Shown piece by piece: positions 47,722-59,352 of a stretch of 64,000 nucleotides of DNA. The stretch comes from Catenaria anguillulae PL171 (taxonomy: Eukaryota > Blastocladiomycota > Blastocladiomycetes > Blastocladiales > Catenariaceae). The DNA is taken from NCBI GenBank assembly GCA_002102555.1, contig MCFL01000107.1:1-64000 (forward strand). Direction: 5' to 3'. How positions within the stretch are numbered: position 1 is the first letter of the stretch; every line of letters starts with the position of its first letter. The notes under the pieces were generated by a model. It was not told the DNA's origin and did no database searches. It saw only the letters and a list, made by a program, of their open reading frames with translations. The position numbers were made by a program, and so were the translations under genes.

Positions 47722-48735
47722 TCAACAACGACGCAAACGCGGCAGCTTAGCTTTAGCGAGGCAAGGGCTGCTTGTCTCCTGGCCCGTCAACCGCTTGTAC
47801 TCCTTGCGCCAGTCCATGTTCATGGTCTTGTAACGGGTCAAGAACAAGAGCGCCATCGAGTAGCCTGACGCTTGAATGAAGGTGGTGCGGGTACCAAAGA
47901 AGATCATGGAGAAGGAAATGAGCAAAATGTCCTTGAGCACACCGCACAGCGTGAGCACGAGCGACGAAGTGCAGCCAATGAGCAAGACGAGAGCCATGTT
48001 GAGGGCAAACGCGGCCATGGCGTTGGTGAGGAGGACACCGTAGCCGAGCGACGAGAGGGCGGCAAGGAGGCCGTCGGGCATTTGCGCGTACTCAAACACG
48101 AGGAACATGAAGGCGTTGATGACGGCGCACACGGGGGCAAAGAAATACATGGTCGACATGGGGTCGAGCTTTTCCGTCATGAGCTTTTGCATGAGGACAA
48201 GGCGAGCAGATTCAAAGACGATGCCGATTTCTTGGAAGATGAAGCCCGTGAGGTTGAACTGGATTTCGCCGTACGACGCAATGATGACGCCGACCACGAC
48301 ACCCGTGATGTTGACGACGAGCGGGCGGGTGAGGGTTTGCAAGCCGGCAATGGCCGAGAGCATGAGTGTGGCGAGGGGCGTCTTGGCCTTGAGCATTTGG
48401 ATGAAGGCAACCGAGAGGTGGAGGTAGGCATAATTGTTGAAGATGAGCGAGGCCGAGAAGAAGACGCCAATGGGCAGGACAGAGCGGGTCCATGCTTGCC
48501 AGGTCATCTTTGAGTTGCGCGCGCCCGGGAGCAGGTTGGTGTGCGACTTCATGATGCGAGTGACGATGGTCATGAAGACCATGTGCCAGGTGGTGAGGAA
48601 GATGGGGTAAGGGAAGTTGCCATGCTTTGGGTCCTTGTCGTCGAGAATCCACTTGTTGTAGAGGATGACGACAGAAGAGGTCGCAATCCACATGGCAATG
48701 TAGACGGACGGGTGGAAGCGCTTTTCGACGGCCAT
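47722..48735 (-). CDS. Triose-phosphate/nucleotide-sugar translocator family protein (SLC35-like)
   Basis: A single-exon gene for 337 residues with about ten hydrophobic segments. The sequence has the TPT/EamA pattern: YIAMWIATSSVVILYNKWIL, FLTTWHMVFMTIVTRI, ASLIFNNYAYLHLSVAFIQMLKA (the Lys-containing SVAFIQMLKA is a family hallmark), and the GYG...NMALVLLIGCTSSLVLTLCGVLKDILLI segment of helices 8-9. Fungal members sit in Golgi or ER membranes and exchange nucleotide sugars or phosphorylated C3 compounds; the substrate cannot be read from sequence. It ends with a short basic cytosolic tail (KEYKRLTGQE, then LPRLRRC). Confidence 0.92.
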   Translation of the reverse strand: MAVEKRFHPSVYIAMWIATSSVVILYNKWILDDKDPKHGNFPYPIFLTTWHMVFMTIVTRIMKSHTNLLPGARNSKMTWQAWTRSVLPIGVFFSASLIFNNYAYLHLSVAFIQMLKAKTPLATLMLSAIAGLQTLTRPLVVNITGVVVGVIIASYGEIQFNLTGFIFQEIGIVFESARLVLMQKLMTEKLDPMSTMYFFAPVCAVINAFMFLVFEYAQMPDGLLAALSSLGYGVLLTNAMAAFALNMALVLLIGCTSSLVLTLCGVLKDILLISFSMIFFGTRTTFIQASGYSMALLFLTRYKTMNMDWRKEYKRLTGQETSSPCLAKAKLPRLRRC

Positions 48736-49407
48736 TTTGGTTCAGTGTATCGTGGTGGTGGTGGATTCTGTCATGGGCACATGGCGGCGGCGTGTCAGTG
48801 TCAGTGTTGGAGGATGGGCGGCGACGGGCGTTGAAAATGATGAGAGAGGGAACAACGGACCAGGACAGACGAGGACGACAACGGCGGCGGCGGGAATGGG
48901 TGAAGGAAGGGGGCTGCTGCTGCTGCTGCTTGGGTGAGCTCACGTATTTGCTTGCTTGGCGCACACACAGAGAGAGAGCTGCTCAGAGAGGGATGATGAT
49001 GGAGCAGTGATGGGAAAGGCACAGGCAGTTGGCAGTTGGCAGTGGGCAGTGGGCAGTGGGCAGTCAGCCAAGACGAGCAGAAAAACGAGCAGCGGGCGCA
49101 TGGCACTGACCCGTCAAGCCACTTTTCACGTGTCACTGATCGGGGGGCTTGAATCCCTCCTCAACCGCAACCGCAGATCTCTTGTTCCCATTCAAGCACG
49201 TGTCAGTGTCCGTGTCCGTGTCCGTGTCACCACCTCCCGTACGTCAATGAATAATCCAACACGCTTGATAAATACTTATTGACTATACATACACTCAGAT
49301 CTCAGATCTCGCTCGGATTGACTCTGCGCATCTTGTCCTTTCCATCCGATCTGTCCCCGTTCACTGTTCACTGTTCACTGTTCTCCCCTGTTCTGCTCGT
49401 GTCCTTC
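48736..49407. promoter_or_regulatory. Divergent promoter region with three separate short tandem repeats
   Basis: Lies between the transporter (-) and an unknown gene (+). It contains CTG repeats at about 48916-48930, a GGCAGT(T/G) heptamer array at about 49023-49066, a GTGTCC array at about 49201-49230 and a GTTCACT array at about 49359-49383. Such arrays can tune promoter spacing, but a function is not shown here. Confidence 0.6.
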
Positions 49408-52107
49408 ATGTCCTCGGTGTCGCCTCCCTCTGCTCCGCCAGGCCCGTTGCGCCGATTGCTATCCATGACGCGTCTGCCAGGCACCCAAGTCGCCTCCAGT
49501 GCCTGGCGCCCGCTCCAAGAAACAAGCACGGGCACCAACAACAACGCACGCGACCGCCACTCCAGCCCGAGAGTCAATGCTGCACGCACAAACAGCGACC
49601 GCGCGCCGCTGCTCATTCGCGCAGACTCGGCCATTGCTGATCTCCAGGCCTTGGATGCCGACCCGGACCCGGATCCCATTGACGACAACCCAAACTCGGA
49701 ATATGCCTCGGATGACGATACCACTGCCGCTGCTGCTATTCCCGCTTTCCCCTCCCATTCCCCACTCACCTCACGCTCACAATTGCAGTACCTGAGCGCC
49801 CAGCCCATCCACGCCCCGACCCTTGCCCGTTCGCTCACGCTGCTCTTCCCAAAACCAACCTTCCCACGCCTCCCACTCACCGTCGACACACATTTCTCGT
49901 CCTTTGGGCCAACCGCCACCACAGGCCCCTCTGTCCGCCTCACGCTCTCGATCCACGCATACACGGCCAAAGTGCTCCTCAAACACAAATCGCCGCGCGC
50001 CCTGCACCAAGCCGCACACTCTGTGCGCGTCATGCCCGCCACCAGAGCCGTAGGCGTGCTGTGGGCCGCACAATGCAAACTCGACAAGGCGCTTGCTTCA
50101 ACGGCCACCTCCAAATCGTCCTCGGATGATCCAGCACTGCCCATGACCACAAGTGCCATGCGCAAGGCCCTCAACACTTGGCTTGTGGCCATTTCGTCGC
50201 TCGTGCCTATCGACTCGCCCGACGCGCCGCGCGCTATCGTTGCCCCTTACCTCGCCGCACTTGCCGCACACGTCCCAGCACACGAACACGCCGTGGCGGG
50301 CCTCCAGGACTTGTTTGCCGAACCTGTCGTGTTTGCCGCCCTTGCGCTTGCCGCCGACCCGAGTGCACGGCCTGCGCACGTGTTTGCGTCGGAAACCGTG
50401 ATTGCCAAGGCACGCGCACTGGCCGCACGTGTGCAAGCCGTGCGTGCACGCGTCGCAGATGCAGTGGAGCTGGTGGCGCGCAATGACGGCATGTGGCCTG
50501 GGGTGATTCCTGCCGAGGTGCTATCGGGAAGGTCTGTGTGGGCGCCCGTGAGTGAAATGGCCAGGGCTTATGTTGCGTTTGCCGGCGCGTGGTTGGCGCA
50601 TGTGTCGGGCGTGGTGCGTGTGGATGCTGAAACAAGTGCCGAGGTGAGCCAGTGGTTGGCGACAGTGGGTGAGGTGGAGCAGGACATGCAAAGTGCGCGC
50701 GTGGCAGAGTGGCGCAGGTTGGTAGTCACGGGTGGGGCCAGGAGCGGCAGAGGGTCCGCGTGGGGCAGAGTCAAGAGTGCAGTGGGAAAAATGTTGCGCG
50801 GGCAGGATCAAGTTCAGCCTCCACGCCAGCCAAGGTCAGTCGCTGAGTGGATGGCGCAGGCTGCAGTCACCGATCGGTTTCCGTTAGCAATGCCCAGCTT
50901 GATTGCATCAAGTCCTGGAGGGGTTGGTGCAGGCCAATTGGCGGGGAAAAAGGCAGGAAAGTCGGATTTGGCGGTTCTCGAGGTACGTAGACACATCCTA
51001 CCGAGCTGTTTGAATATGTGGCCGATTGGTCTCACGCATGTGTGATTGTACATATCGATATGATAGTCACACATGACCTCTGCCCTGACCTGGCTCCGTA
51101 AACACGCCCCGCACGCATTCACGCTTGCGACCGAGTCCATGGATCCAGCCGCCCTTGTCGCCCTGCCGCGCCTCGCTGCCGTCATGATTGCCGCCGACCC
51201 AGAACGCGAGTCGCCAAAGTGCGGGTGGTACTTGAGCCAGGTGGCACAGTTCCGTGCACTCGATGTGGAGATGAATCATGGGAAGACGGACGGCGAGGCG
51301 GAACTCAAGAGCTGGATTGTGGATCGCGTGCTTGAGCTGGTCGTGGATAGATCAGGCATTGGAGGCGAGTGTGAAATGATTGTTCCAGCGAGCGGCAGTG
51401 CTACAGATGGGTGCGGCCAGATTTGTGAAAGACATCGCAGTATGACCGACCAAGGCTCGTTTGCACCAAAGAAACGCGCCAGTGTCACCGAGCCCGCCTT
51501 CTCATGTCCACCTCCACCGCCATCAACCGAAGCCTCGAGACCACGGAGCAACTCGAGCCCAGCTCCACTCTCTGCACGCACAACGACAACTTGGCTGCGA
51601 ACATGCCCGATGTGTTACGAACTCGCAACCCGCATCCGCACAGCGGCGTCGCTCGCGTCCACACTTGGTGACCGGCTGACGCCGCGCAACACGGTTGTTG
51701 CTGCCATGCAGGCTGCTATTGAGGCGGCATCGGCGGCCGCTCTGGCAGCCGAGGGAACGCTCGGTGTCGAGCAAGTCGACTGGAAGGCGTCATTGGCTGT
51801 TGTGTATCGGATGGCGGTCGGGGATTCCGTGACCTGTGCGCAGGAGAGCGAGGCGGCAAGGTGGGACGCAGCATCGGTTGTCGTACAGATCTCCAAGGCA
51901 CAGTTTGAGGACCGCCAGCTGGCGAGCGGGCAGGTGCCAGTGGAACAACAAGAGTGGAGATTGGCGAGTAGCACCCCATCGTCGACAGCGACCGGGCCGG
52001 GATCGATCACGAGGCGGGATTCCGGGATTGGTGCTTTCAGATTTGTGGGCTCGTCAGGTGCGGCTCGGAGCAGGGATCAGCAGCGTCCTGTGAGCGTGGT
52101 TGTGTAA
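49408..52107 (+). CDS. Hypothetical protein, unknown function
   Basis: Two exons, intron 50983-51066 (gtacgt...gatag, phase 0), for about 870 residues. The start MSSVSPPSAPPGPLRRLL at 49408 is the first ATG after the 49279 frame's 5' part; the N terminus is Ser/Asp-rich and likely disordered. The central part (about residues 120-500) is Ala/Leu/Val-rich and helical (HAYTAKVLLKHKSPRALHQAA, AVGVLWAAQCKLDKAL), and exon 2 is also helical (SALTWLRKHAPHAFTLATES, AAMQAAIEAASAAALAAEG) with an internal Pro/Ser-rich linker, ending RPVSVVV. No known domain is recognised; an armadillo/VHS-like alpha-solenoid is possible. The frame is unbroken in both exons. Confidence 0.7.
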
Positions 52108-53583
52108 ATGCCCATAGGATGTTCCTGTGTTGTACATTGTGGAGCGGGTTTGCGTTCCAGTTCCCACTCGCATACCTACTGCCCACTTGTTTGCATTTCC
52201 GTGTTTTCCCTTTTGGCTGTCCTTACTCCGACTTTCTCGACTCGAAGTGCCCCCTTGCTGTGCTCGTGCTTCTATTGTCTTTTCCACTCTCCATGTTCTC
52301 CCGCCTTGGTGTGCTCATGTCTTGCACCTCGTCTGTTCACCCGCTCTGGCCTTCATTCTGATAATTTCTCGGCGCCACCAGCGATCTGTCGCACATGGTC
52401 GTCAACCTAACAACGCCCAACGACCTCAACGGCGCCATTTTTTCTTCTTTTTCGCAGGTTCAATACCTCTCCCCTCCACAACTCATCGTATTCTCTTTCC
52501 CGTCTCGGCTTGGTACTCACGTACCGCACCATTCCTGATTTCTCGTCTCGCTATCCATACCACCAACAACTTTTTTCATTCACGACTTGATCGACTTTTT
52601 CCATTTCCCTAAAGCAATAACGCCAAGTTCTGGCGAGCTGACTGATCTTTCTGTGACGTTTGGAAGTTCCCATATGACTCGATACTTTGTGTTTTTTTTC
52701 TGGAAGATGATGATTTCTTGCACATAAACTTTCCACTTGGTCGTTTGTTGTCTTCTTGTCTGGTTATGAATGACGATTACAGGGCTGATGAAGCTTAGCT
52801 TCCTGACGTTGTGGTCTATATGCACCCATCTGATTTTCCTTGAACTCGGTTGGATGTTGGCGGCTCAGACATCGCAGGTTCCCTGTGCCCGTGGCAGTTG
52901 GAAAATGTGAAGCGTACAATCCGCCGGTGTGGAGAAACACGGACGCACGCGTCGCGTCTTCTCACAAGGTGAGACGTTGTGGAGGCTGGTGGGCGCTGTC
53001 TCAATGTGGCGGACTCTGAGCCACTGTGCCCATTCCACTCACCACACCCACTACTCCATATATGATGCTGGTCAGTTGGCATATGCATGCGCCATTGATA
53101 CCATTTTGCTCTCTGATACTCCATTTCAGCGATTGGCCATCGCCAAACCAGGTGCAGCGGACCCTTGCTTCTCATTCGTTGCAATCAAACTTTCAAGCAA
53201 CGGACGTCACATCACCCAACCCAATAGCCCGCCACGCCAGCCCGCACCAGCATTACCTCCCCATATCAATCTTTGTCTGCCAGAAGACCAGGAGCCGGCC
53301 CTCTGTCGTTGTCCAGGCTCATCGCTTGCCTCATCCGTGGTTTCAAGGCAGCCTCGGGTATGCACCCTTTCGGCCAACGCCGTCTCCGCTATTCCCTCTC
53401 TTCTACTTCATCTCCACAAGACGCAAAATGATAGCCATGTATTGACGACAAAGAAAAACCATCATCAACATTATCACCCATAGACTATTGCCCCGGCCAT
53501 ACACACTCTCAGCAACACCAATAGACACCTCCGGTTGACCCTACTCAGCCACTACACACTCTCGCCAACCTCCAGCGCTCGCA
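52108..53583. other. Intergenic region, no supported gene
   Basis: The first 500 bases are C/T-rich, as in other 3' regions here. A plus-strand open frame of 184 codons (52929-53483) has no family-like segments and skewed composition, and the opposite strand is open as well, so neither is accepted. Confidence 0.4.
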
Positions 53584-55204
53584 ATGCGGATTCCATCATC
53601 GGCTGCGCCCTCCCCTCTCTCCGACGGCCCGCAATTCTTGACCACTCAGTCCATTGGAGCTCCCTCTGCTGCAGTCGTTCCGACCCCTGCTTCTGCACTT
53701 CCCTTTATCGTTCTGGCAGTCACTATTCCTATGGTCCGTTGCCCTTTCTCGCCGTGGCGACATCGACTGTCACATGTTTGTTGATGGTGTGTTTCTGTCA
53801 ACTCATCTCACGCGCGAGACACTTTGCCCACACATACAGGTCATTGCTGCCTCGGTCGTTGGCTGCCTGTGGGGCCGTTCAAAGTCGTCGTCTGGCAGCA
53901 ATGCTGGTGGCAGTCGCTCACTTCCGACTGCTCAAGAGCCCAAATCCGCCCTGGCCCTGCAGGTTGCCATTCCCACTTCGTCCTTGATGGACGACCGCAT
54001 GATTGACCAGGCAGCTCAGGGCAACACCAATCATCGCATGTCCGTTCTGCCACCACCCTCACAACCGCTGGCCCCGCCCCCGGCCATCACCCGCAACGCC
54101 GCTGTCCCCGATGCACAGACCCAGGTCAACCCGGCATTGCTTGTTCAGTTGTTGCACGCCCAACTCCATCGGCAAAACGAAAGTACTCCCACTTCACCGA
54201 CACGGTCGTCGAATGCCCCGTCGGGCCTTGTGACGCCGCCCGACACCCCGCGCATGGGTGGAAGCACCCCGTCCGTTGGTTCGCCAACAGCGCCCAACCC
54301 GGCATTCTTGCGTGACCGGACAGGGTCGAGCTCATTCAGTGCAGGCTCAATGCAGCCAAGTATGATCCTGCCCGACAAGACGTCGTTGATTCGCGGCAAC
54401 TTTGAGGTGCCCGGCATTCCGACTGCGCTCCCAGCAACCACCACCATGGGCTCCAACTATGGCGCTCGCCATCTTGTTGCGGACTGGGACCACTTGTACC
54501 AAACTGTGCTCACCACATGCTCCAAACTCGGTGCCGCAGGCGCAAAGTCCACCTCTTCGGCCCGATCGCCGACTTCCCCAACATCCTCGTCTGCATCTGA
54601 CCCCGCTCTTCACCTCGTCGGCCAAGTCGCCCTGAACATCATGCAACTCATTCGCACAATCACCTCTCGCCAAGCCGGCGAATCTCTTTGGTGCCTGCTC
54701 ATCTACACGCACCACGACGAGTACAAGTCGCTTCCGCGCGCCACGCTCCTGCAGCCCGCCGAAATGTACCTTGCCGTGCACGAGCTCATGTACGACAAGC
54801 CCATGGCCGACATTGTGCAACAAGCGCTCGCCGACCCGCTCGCTCAATGCACGCGTAGCTTGTACACGCTGCTGACGCGCGCTGGCATTGATGCCCAAGA
54901 TGCAAAGGCGCTGGCCGAACCGTTGCCGTGGGCCACGGTCGCCATGGTTGTCAGGGTCAAGCGGTATCGCCCGTCCATGGCATTCTTTGAGGTGAGCGGA
55001 ACGGGCCAACGGCCCGATGGCACGTATTTCACCGTCATGAATGCCGGCACCCTGACTGTGAGAAGGCGTGGGTCGGCCAACCAGGCCGCTGGCGAAGACG
55101 AGTTTGACTCGCTGGCGACCGTTGGAACTTACGTGTGGCCCGGCGTTTTGGACTTGGCAGAGTCAGTTGTCAGGATCCGGGCGAGGGTGTTGGTGAATGT
55201 TTAA
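53584..55204 (+). CDS. Single-pass membrane protein of unknown function
   Basis: Exon 1 starts MRIPSSAAPSPLSDGPQ at 53584 and ends in the middle of a hydrophobic segment; the intron 53734-53839 (phase 0) joins LPFIVLAVTIPM to VIAASVVGCLWGRSKSS, rebuilding a complete 22-residue membrane helix about residues 39-60. The next 150 residues are Ser/Pro/Thr-rich. From about residue 240 a conserved-looking domain follows (LVADWDHLYQTVLTTCSKLG, VALNIMQLIRTITSRQAGESLWCLLIYTHHDEYK, PWATVAMVVRVKRYRPSMAFFEV) and the protein ends RIRARVLVNV. I do not recognise the domain. The restored membrane helix is good evidence for the splice. Confidence 0.7.
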
Positions 55205-55613
55205 CCGAGCTATGTGTTTCTTGCCTGTCTGATTCTGCACTGCCTGTTTCTATTTCTCTCATTTTGTGTTAGATGGCTGGTTCCGATCCTTTTCTTTTTT
55301 TCTCGTCCTTTGGCCTTTCTTGATGGCATCCTCACCCTCACTCTTGTTTGTTGTGTTTGTCTGATATACATTCATTCCGTCTGTTCTTCACTCACTCGCG
55401 TCGTGCTTCCTCCGCAGCAGGAACTAAAGATCAGTTTATACTGAAACACGGAATAGTCGTTGACTGAGAATGAATGGGACGGAGCGCATTCATCGTCGAG
55501 GGATGGACACACCGGCAAGCAGTACGGATGGTTTTTTCGAGGGATTCAGGTAAGCGCAAGAACGAGCAACACAACTATAACAAGGGTGAGCGAGGGACAT
55601 GAGCAGAGCAGAA
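55205..55613. other. Convergent intergenic region
   Basis: Pyrimidine-rich 3' region of the membrane protein gene, followed by the 3' region of the hydrolase on the other strand. No gene was seen. Confidence 0.5.
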
Positions 55614-57056
55614 TCACGGGAACGCTTCCAAGATCTTGGCCGCAGTATACTCGGGCTTACTCACAGGCATGTCCAAAGAGCAATCCAAATCGGTATTCCC
55701 AATCAACCTAGCATTCGATTGCAGCCCGTTGGTGACGCGCACTTGTTCTTGAACCGCCAACCGGTTCTCCTGCTGCGCCTTTGGGCAATCCTTGACGCCC
55801 GGTCTTTCGCACACTTGTGCATCCGACAAGTTGCAATACACGTGAGCCAGAGGCACACTGACGGCTGGCGTGAACGTTTGGAGCGCCGAGGGTTGGCCAA
55901 ACGTTTGAATCTGATGCTTGATTCCTTCGCGCTGGTTGATCCACGACTTGCTCGTCCACAACTGCACGCGGAATTCGGCAGCTTTTTCGGGTGGGAAGTA
56001 GCCCTTCGGGACCGAGTTCGGCGGGAAGAACACGGGCATGAGACCCCAGGGAATGGCCAGACCAAGAATGATGTTGGCGAGCCCGATGCGGCCTTGGAGG
56101 TCACTGACCGAGGCGTACGAAGCCGTGCCTTGAATCTCGGGATACACGGTGACAAACATGATTCCAGTGACGCGTGTGGTGGACTGGATGGACGAGCGCA
56201 GGTAGCGAATGGCCGTTTCGCCGCCAGCACCCCATCCCACGAGAATCGCGTCGTTACCATTGCCCATGGCGGCGTTGGCGGCATCGATCATAGGCTTGAG
56301 GTAGATAAGTGGGTCTTGTTGGTTGGCAAGGACTGGATCTGACCATCCGAATCCAGGCATATCGAGGGTGCAAGCACGGCGGTTTGCGCGTGAAAGGTAG
56401 GTTTGTACGCCATAAAAATCGACCACACCGTGAGCAGGTGACGACAGGAACCAGAAAGTAGGCTTACCAGAGTTGGTTGGGCCAGTACAGTAGGCGTGCA
56501 AGTTGGTTTTGCGGCCATCGGTCATGGTGACAGGCACAAGCTGGCCGGGCATCGGGAATGACTTTGGAATGGCGGCACCAATGGCACCAGCAAACAAAAG
56601 GCACAGGATGAAGAGAATAAAAACGCGGCACGCGACGCGAATCACCGTCAAGCAGCAGTGCAACTTGGCGGTTGGTGCCGACAAGGTCTCGTATTGGCCC
56701 TTGTTGATCCGGAGCAGCGTGAAAAAGATGACGAGAAAGGCGAGGACAATGACAATGTTCCAACCAATACCGATTGCATCTTGAGCGTAAATGTAGGCAA
56801 TCACGGTCGCGAGAGAGATGAGCGACAAAAGGGCAAAGTAAAGCAACCCGGTACGGCGCCACGAGGTGACTTTGTGCAGGACGAGGTAAAGTTCGCAGCC
56901 TTGCCAGAACAGTATTCCAGCGAACCAGACGCCAAGGTATTCGTTGGAGAGAGAGCCGGTCGCGGAAGCTATTCCGTGAGCGACAGCACCAATCAGGCCG
57001 ATGGCACTAAGAAGGAACGGCAAGCCGCGGGTGAAGCGAGTGTTGGTGAGGATCAT
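55614..57056 (-). CDS. Membrane alpha/beta-hydrolase-fold protein without a nucleophilic serine
   Basis: A single exon for 480 residues. The N terminus has about five membrane helices (for example LPFLLSAIGLIGAVAHGIA, VIAYIYAQDAIGIGWNIVIVL, VFILFILCLLFAGAIGAAI), then an alpha/beta-hydrolase fold from about residue 175: TFWFLSSPAHGVVDFYGVQ, ACTLDMPGFGWSDP, and the nucleophile elbow at residues 274-278. That elbow reads GWGAG: the position usually taken by Ser in GxSxG is Gly276. The neighbouring GGETAIRYL is otherwise typical. Similar fungal integral-membrane hydrolases usually keep GHSxG. It may therefore be a non-catalytic member or use another residue. The late His region (AHVYCNL) is not assignable. 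The reading is continuous, so an assembly error is unlikely to explain the elbow. Confidence 0.8.
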   Translation of the reverse strand: MILTNTRFTRGLPFLLSAIGLIGAVAHGIASATGSLSNEYLGVWFAGILFWQGCELYLVLHKVTSWRRTGLLYFALLSLISLATVIAYIYAQDAIGIGWNIVIVLAFLVIFFTLLRINKGQYETLSAPTAKLHCCLTVIRVACRVFILFILCLLFAGAIGAAIPKSFPMPGQLVPVTMTDGRKTNLHAYCTGPTNSGKPTFWFLSSPAHGVVDFYGVQTYLSRANRRACTLDMPGFGWSDPVLANQQDPLIYLKPMIDAANAAMGNGNDAILVGWGAGGETAIRYLRSSIQSTTRVTGIMFVTVYPEIQGTASYASVSDLQGRIGLANIILGLAIPWGLMPVFFPPNSVPKGYFPPEKAAEFRVQLWTSKSWINQREGIKHQIQTFGQPSALQTFTPAVSVPLAHVYCNLSDAQVCERPGVKDCPKAQQENRLAVQEQVRVTNGLQSNARLIGNTDLDCSLDMPVSKPEYTAAKILEAFP

Positions 57057-57730
57057 TGGGGTATCTGCTAAGGTTGTTACGAGTTAGCTGCATGCGTCAC
57101 GGTCAGCTGTTTGGTCGTGGGGGTGGAAAACGTACGGGACTAATTATTTATGCAGCGGATATTCTGGGGGCGAGAACGGGCCGTGTTGCCGCGGGTTGTA
57201 TTTGCCAAATGGGATGAGGGGAGGATAGATTCCTTAAAAACAGAGAGCGGAGGAATGCTCTGGCGGATCTCGATCGACTTCGCACGTCAGAAAACGTCCG
57301 CAGGTCGAATGGTGCTGCGACACCTTTTGGGCGTCGATTCTTGGCACTTGGCGCCTGGAACTTTGCAACTTGTTTTACACGACACCGTAACTTGGCCACT
57401 TAACGTGCAAGTGTGCTCCAATCGGAGCTTGCGAACACTTGTCGTTGCACAAGATGAATAATGCAGGCAGTACATGTACCGACTGATCCTGCCACCCCTC
57501 GCGAATCCAACTGAGGCTGAGTGCGTGGGCTGACGCGAAACGCGTGAAGCATCTGTCCGCAGCAACCCAAAGGCCCTGCCTCCACCATATTCGCGCCAAT
57601 TCATTACGCTTTTGAGTTTACCACACTCAATTTGGATAAATAAAGGCATGGGCAGACAAACTGCAGTCTGCGAGCTACTCTTCAGCATTTTACCTGCAAG
57701 CGCGACATCATTCAATCAGACCGATGAATC
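57057..57730. promoter_or_regulatory. Divergent region between hydrolase and mucin-like gene
   Basis: Shared upstream region of two divergent genes. An ATG at 57648 opens a signal-peptide-like stretch (MGRQTAVCELLFSILPASATS) in another frame, which could be the true start of the following gene if an unseen intron or indel follows. Confidence 0.4.
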
Positions 57731-59126
57731 ATGGCAACTGAGCAATCATCGGCCGCGCGACACCCTCTGTCAAGGCGAGTACCACAAGGTACAGGTACAC
57801 CTCGCCCGGTTACAACAACGGCTCGGCCGCCGACAAGTTCAACCACTGTCCGACCACCAACCAGCTCGACCTCTGTCCGGCCGCCAACGAGCAGCTCCAC
57901 ATCGGCTCGGCCACCGCCCACATCATCGTCATCAGCCTCGACACCGACAGGTAGCCAAACGACATCAACGACCTGTACGTGTATTGATGATGTGCCTGCA
58001 GCTGTTTTCTCGTCAACGTAACACACATTCTAAACCCATACCAGCAACGTCGTCAACCTCATCTCAACTGCAAACCACCGCCTCGCCCACGCCCACGGGA
58101 ACCGTCCCACGCGGACCAAGGGACTTGCCAACGGCCACAGGCACCTCCGTCTCCAGCAGCGATGTGGGTAACAGCTCATCAGCCGACCTCGCCGTTGCGA
58201 TTACCTGGGCAAGCATCGGTGGAATCATCCTGATTGCAATCGGGATCCTTGTTTTTCGCAACAAGAAGCGGCACGAAAAGGACAACGATTCCGAGTCCAT
58301 TGAAGCGACGCCGCTGCACCCACCTGTTTTGCGCCACCCACCTCGCCCAGCAGTCATGTCTGGCGAGTATGCACTGAGCGCTGTTGAGCTCGAGGCAATT
58401 CAAGCGCAAGAGGATCTCAAGTCCCACCAGGAGCATCATGACCTTTCGATTCCGCCAGGCCAGCCTGGTTCCAGGTTTTCCATTGGGTCAACGTCATCCG
58501 CTGGCTATGTGCCCGTTCAGAGCTCGGTACCGCCTTCCTATGTCGATGCTCCCTGTGTGTCAAGCACCGATCGGCATTTCCTTCATCGCAGCACGTCGGT
58601 ACCCATGCACATTCGACCAGTTTCCTTCTCGGGCCAGCCAGCCAATCTGCCCGGCGGCCTCCATTTTCCCCCAAATTCTCTGCAATCATTTGAATCAGCC
58701 CATCCGCATTCAAACTCTCGTGACTCATTCCCTGTTTACGTTGTCCCTGTCACATCGTCGATTCCCATCGACCCAAGCCTGGCGTACACTGAACATCCAA
58801 CTTGGATTGCTAGTGTGCAATACGCCAATACACTGCCGCTTTCCCCTTCGCACCGCCACTCGTATGCTGGGGGCTCGTTCCATCCACCACATCCACTCCC
58901 AGAGGTCATGACAAGCATTCCAGAGCAGGATCGTGTGCTGCCGCCAGTTCCTTCTATGCCCGAAATCACAACCCCCGAATCACGGCCACTTCCGAAGAGT
59001 TTGGGCGGTGATGCCAGTGTACGGCAACGCCAACGGGCCGAGGAACGATCCCCAACGTCTGCGCAAGTCTCCACCGGTGGACAATTGCCGCACAGCTCTT
59101 CAACTTTCACTCTTGCAGATCTCTAG
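57731..59126 (+). CDS. Single-pass membrane protein with Ser/Thr/Pro-rich ectodomain
   Basis: Exon 1 from ATG 57731 carries four tandem units of the type RPPTSSTTV/RPPTSSSTSA, a mucin-like pattern. The intron 57975-58044 (gtacgtgt...ccag) has a phase that joins TTS to STSSQLQTTASP. Exon 2 has a membrane helix (about AITWASIGGIILIAIGILVF) followed by a basic stop-transfer (RNKKRHEKDND) and a long Ser/Pro-rich cytosolic tail ending SSSTFTLADL. The layout suggests a wall-stress sensor or similar surface protein, as in WSC/Mid2 types, but no Cys-rich WSC domain is certain. The same DNA at about 57800-57955 is open in another frame with a stronger preference for C/G at third positions (GYNNGSAADKFNHCP...), so the ectodomain frame is not settled. 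Confidence 0.6.
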
Positions 59127-59352
59127 CGTCGTCCAATGGTGCTATTCAGTTCATTCGTGTAATCTAGTAGATTTCCTTGGTCGTGCGACTACGCTTGGCA
59201 ACAGTCGAAGTTGGTGAAAACAAAACATATTATGTAAAAAGTCGACAGGCGATGCTGCAGCGCGTGGGATGCTTACCACTTCAACAACGGAACCAAAACA
59301 AATCGTGCACCTTCAATCCCAGCTGGGCTCGATCACTCTTTCAATTCTCTCA

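Noticed and set aside
52929-53483. Plus-strand open frame of 184 codons as a gene
   Set aside because: No motif, odd composition, and the opposite strand is equally open.
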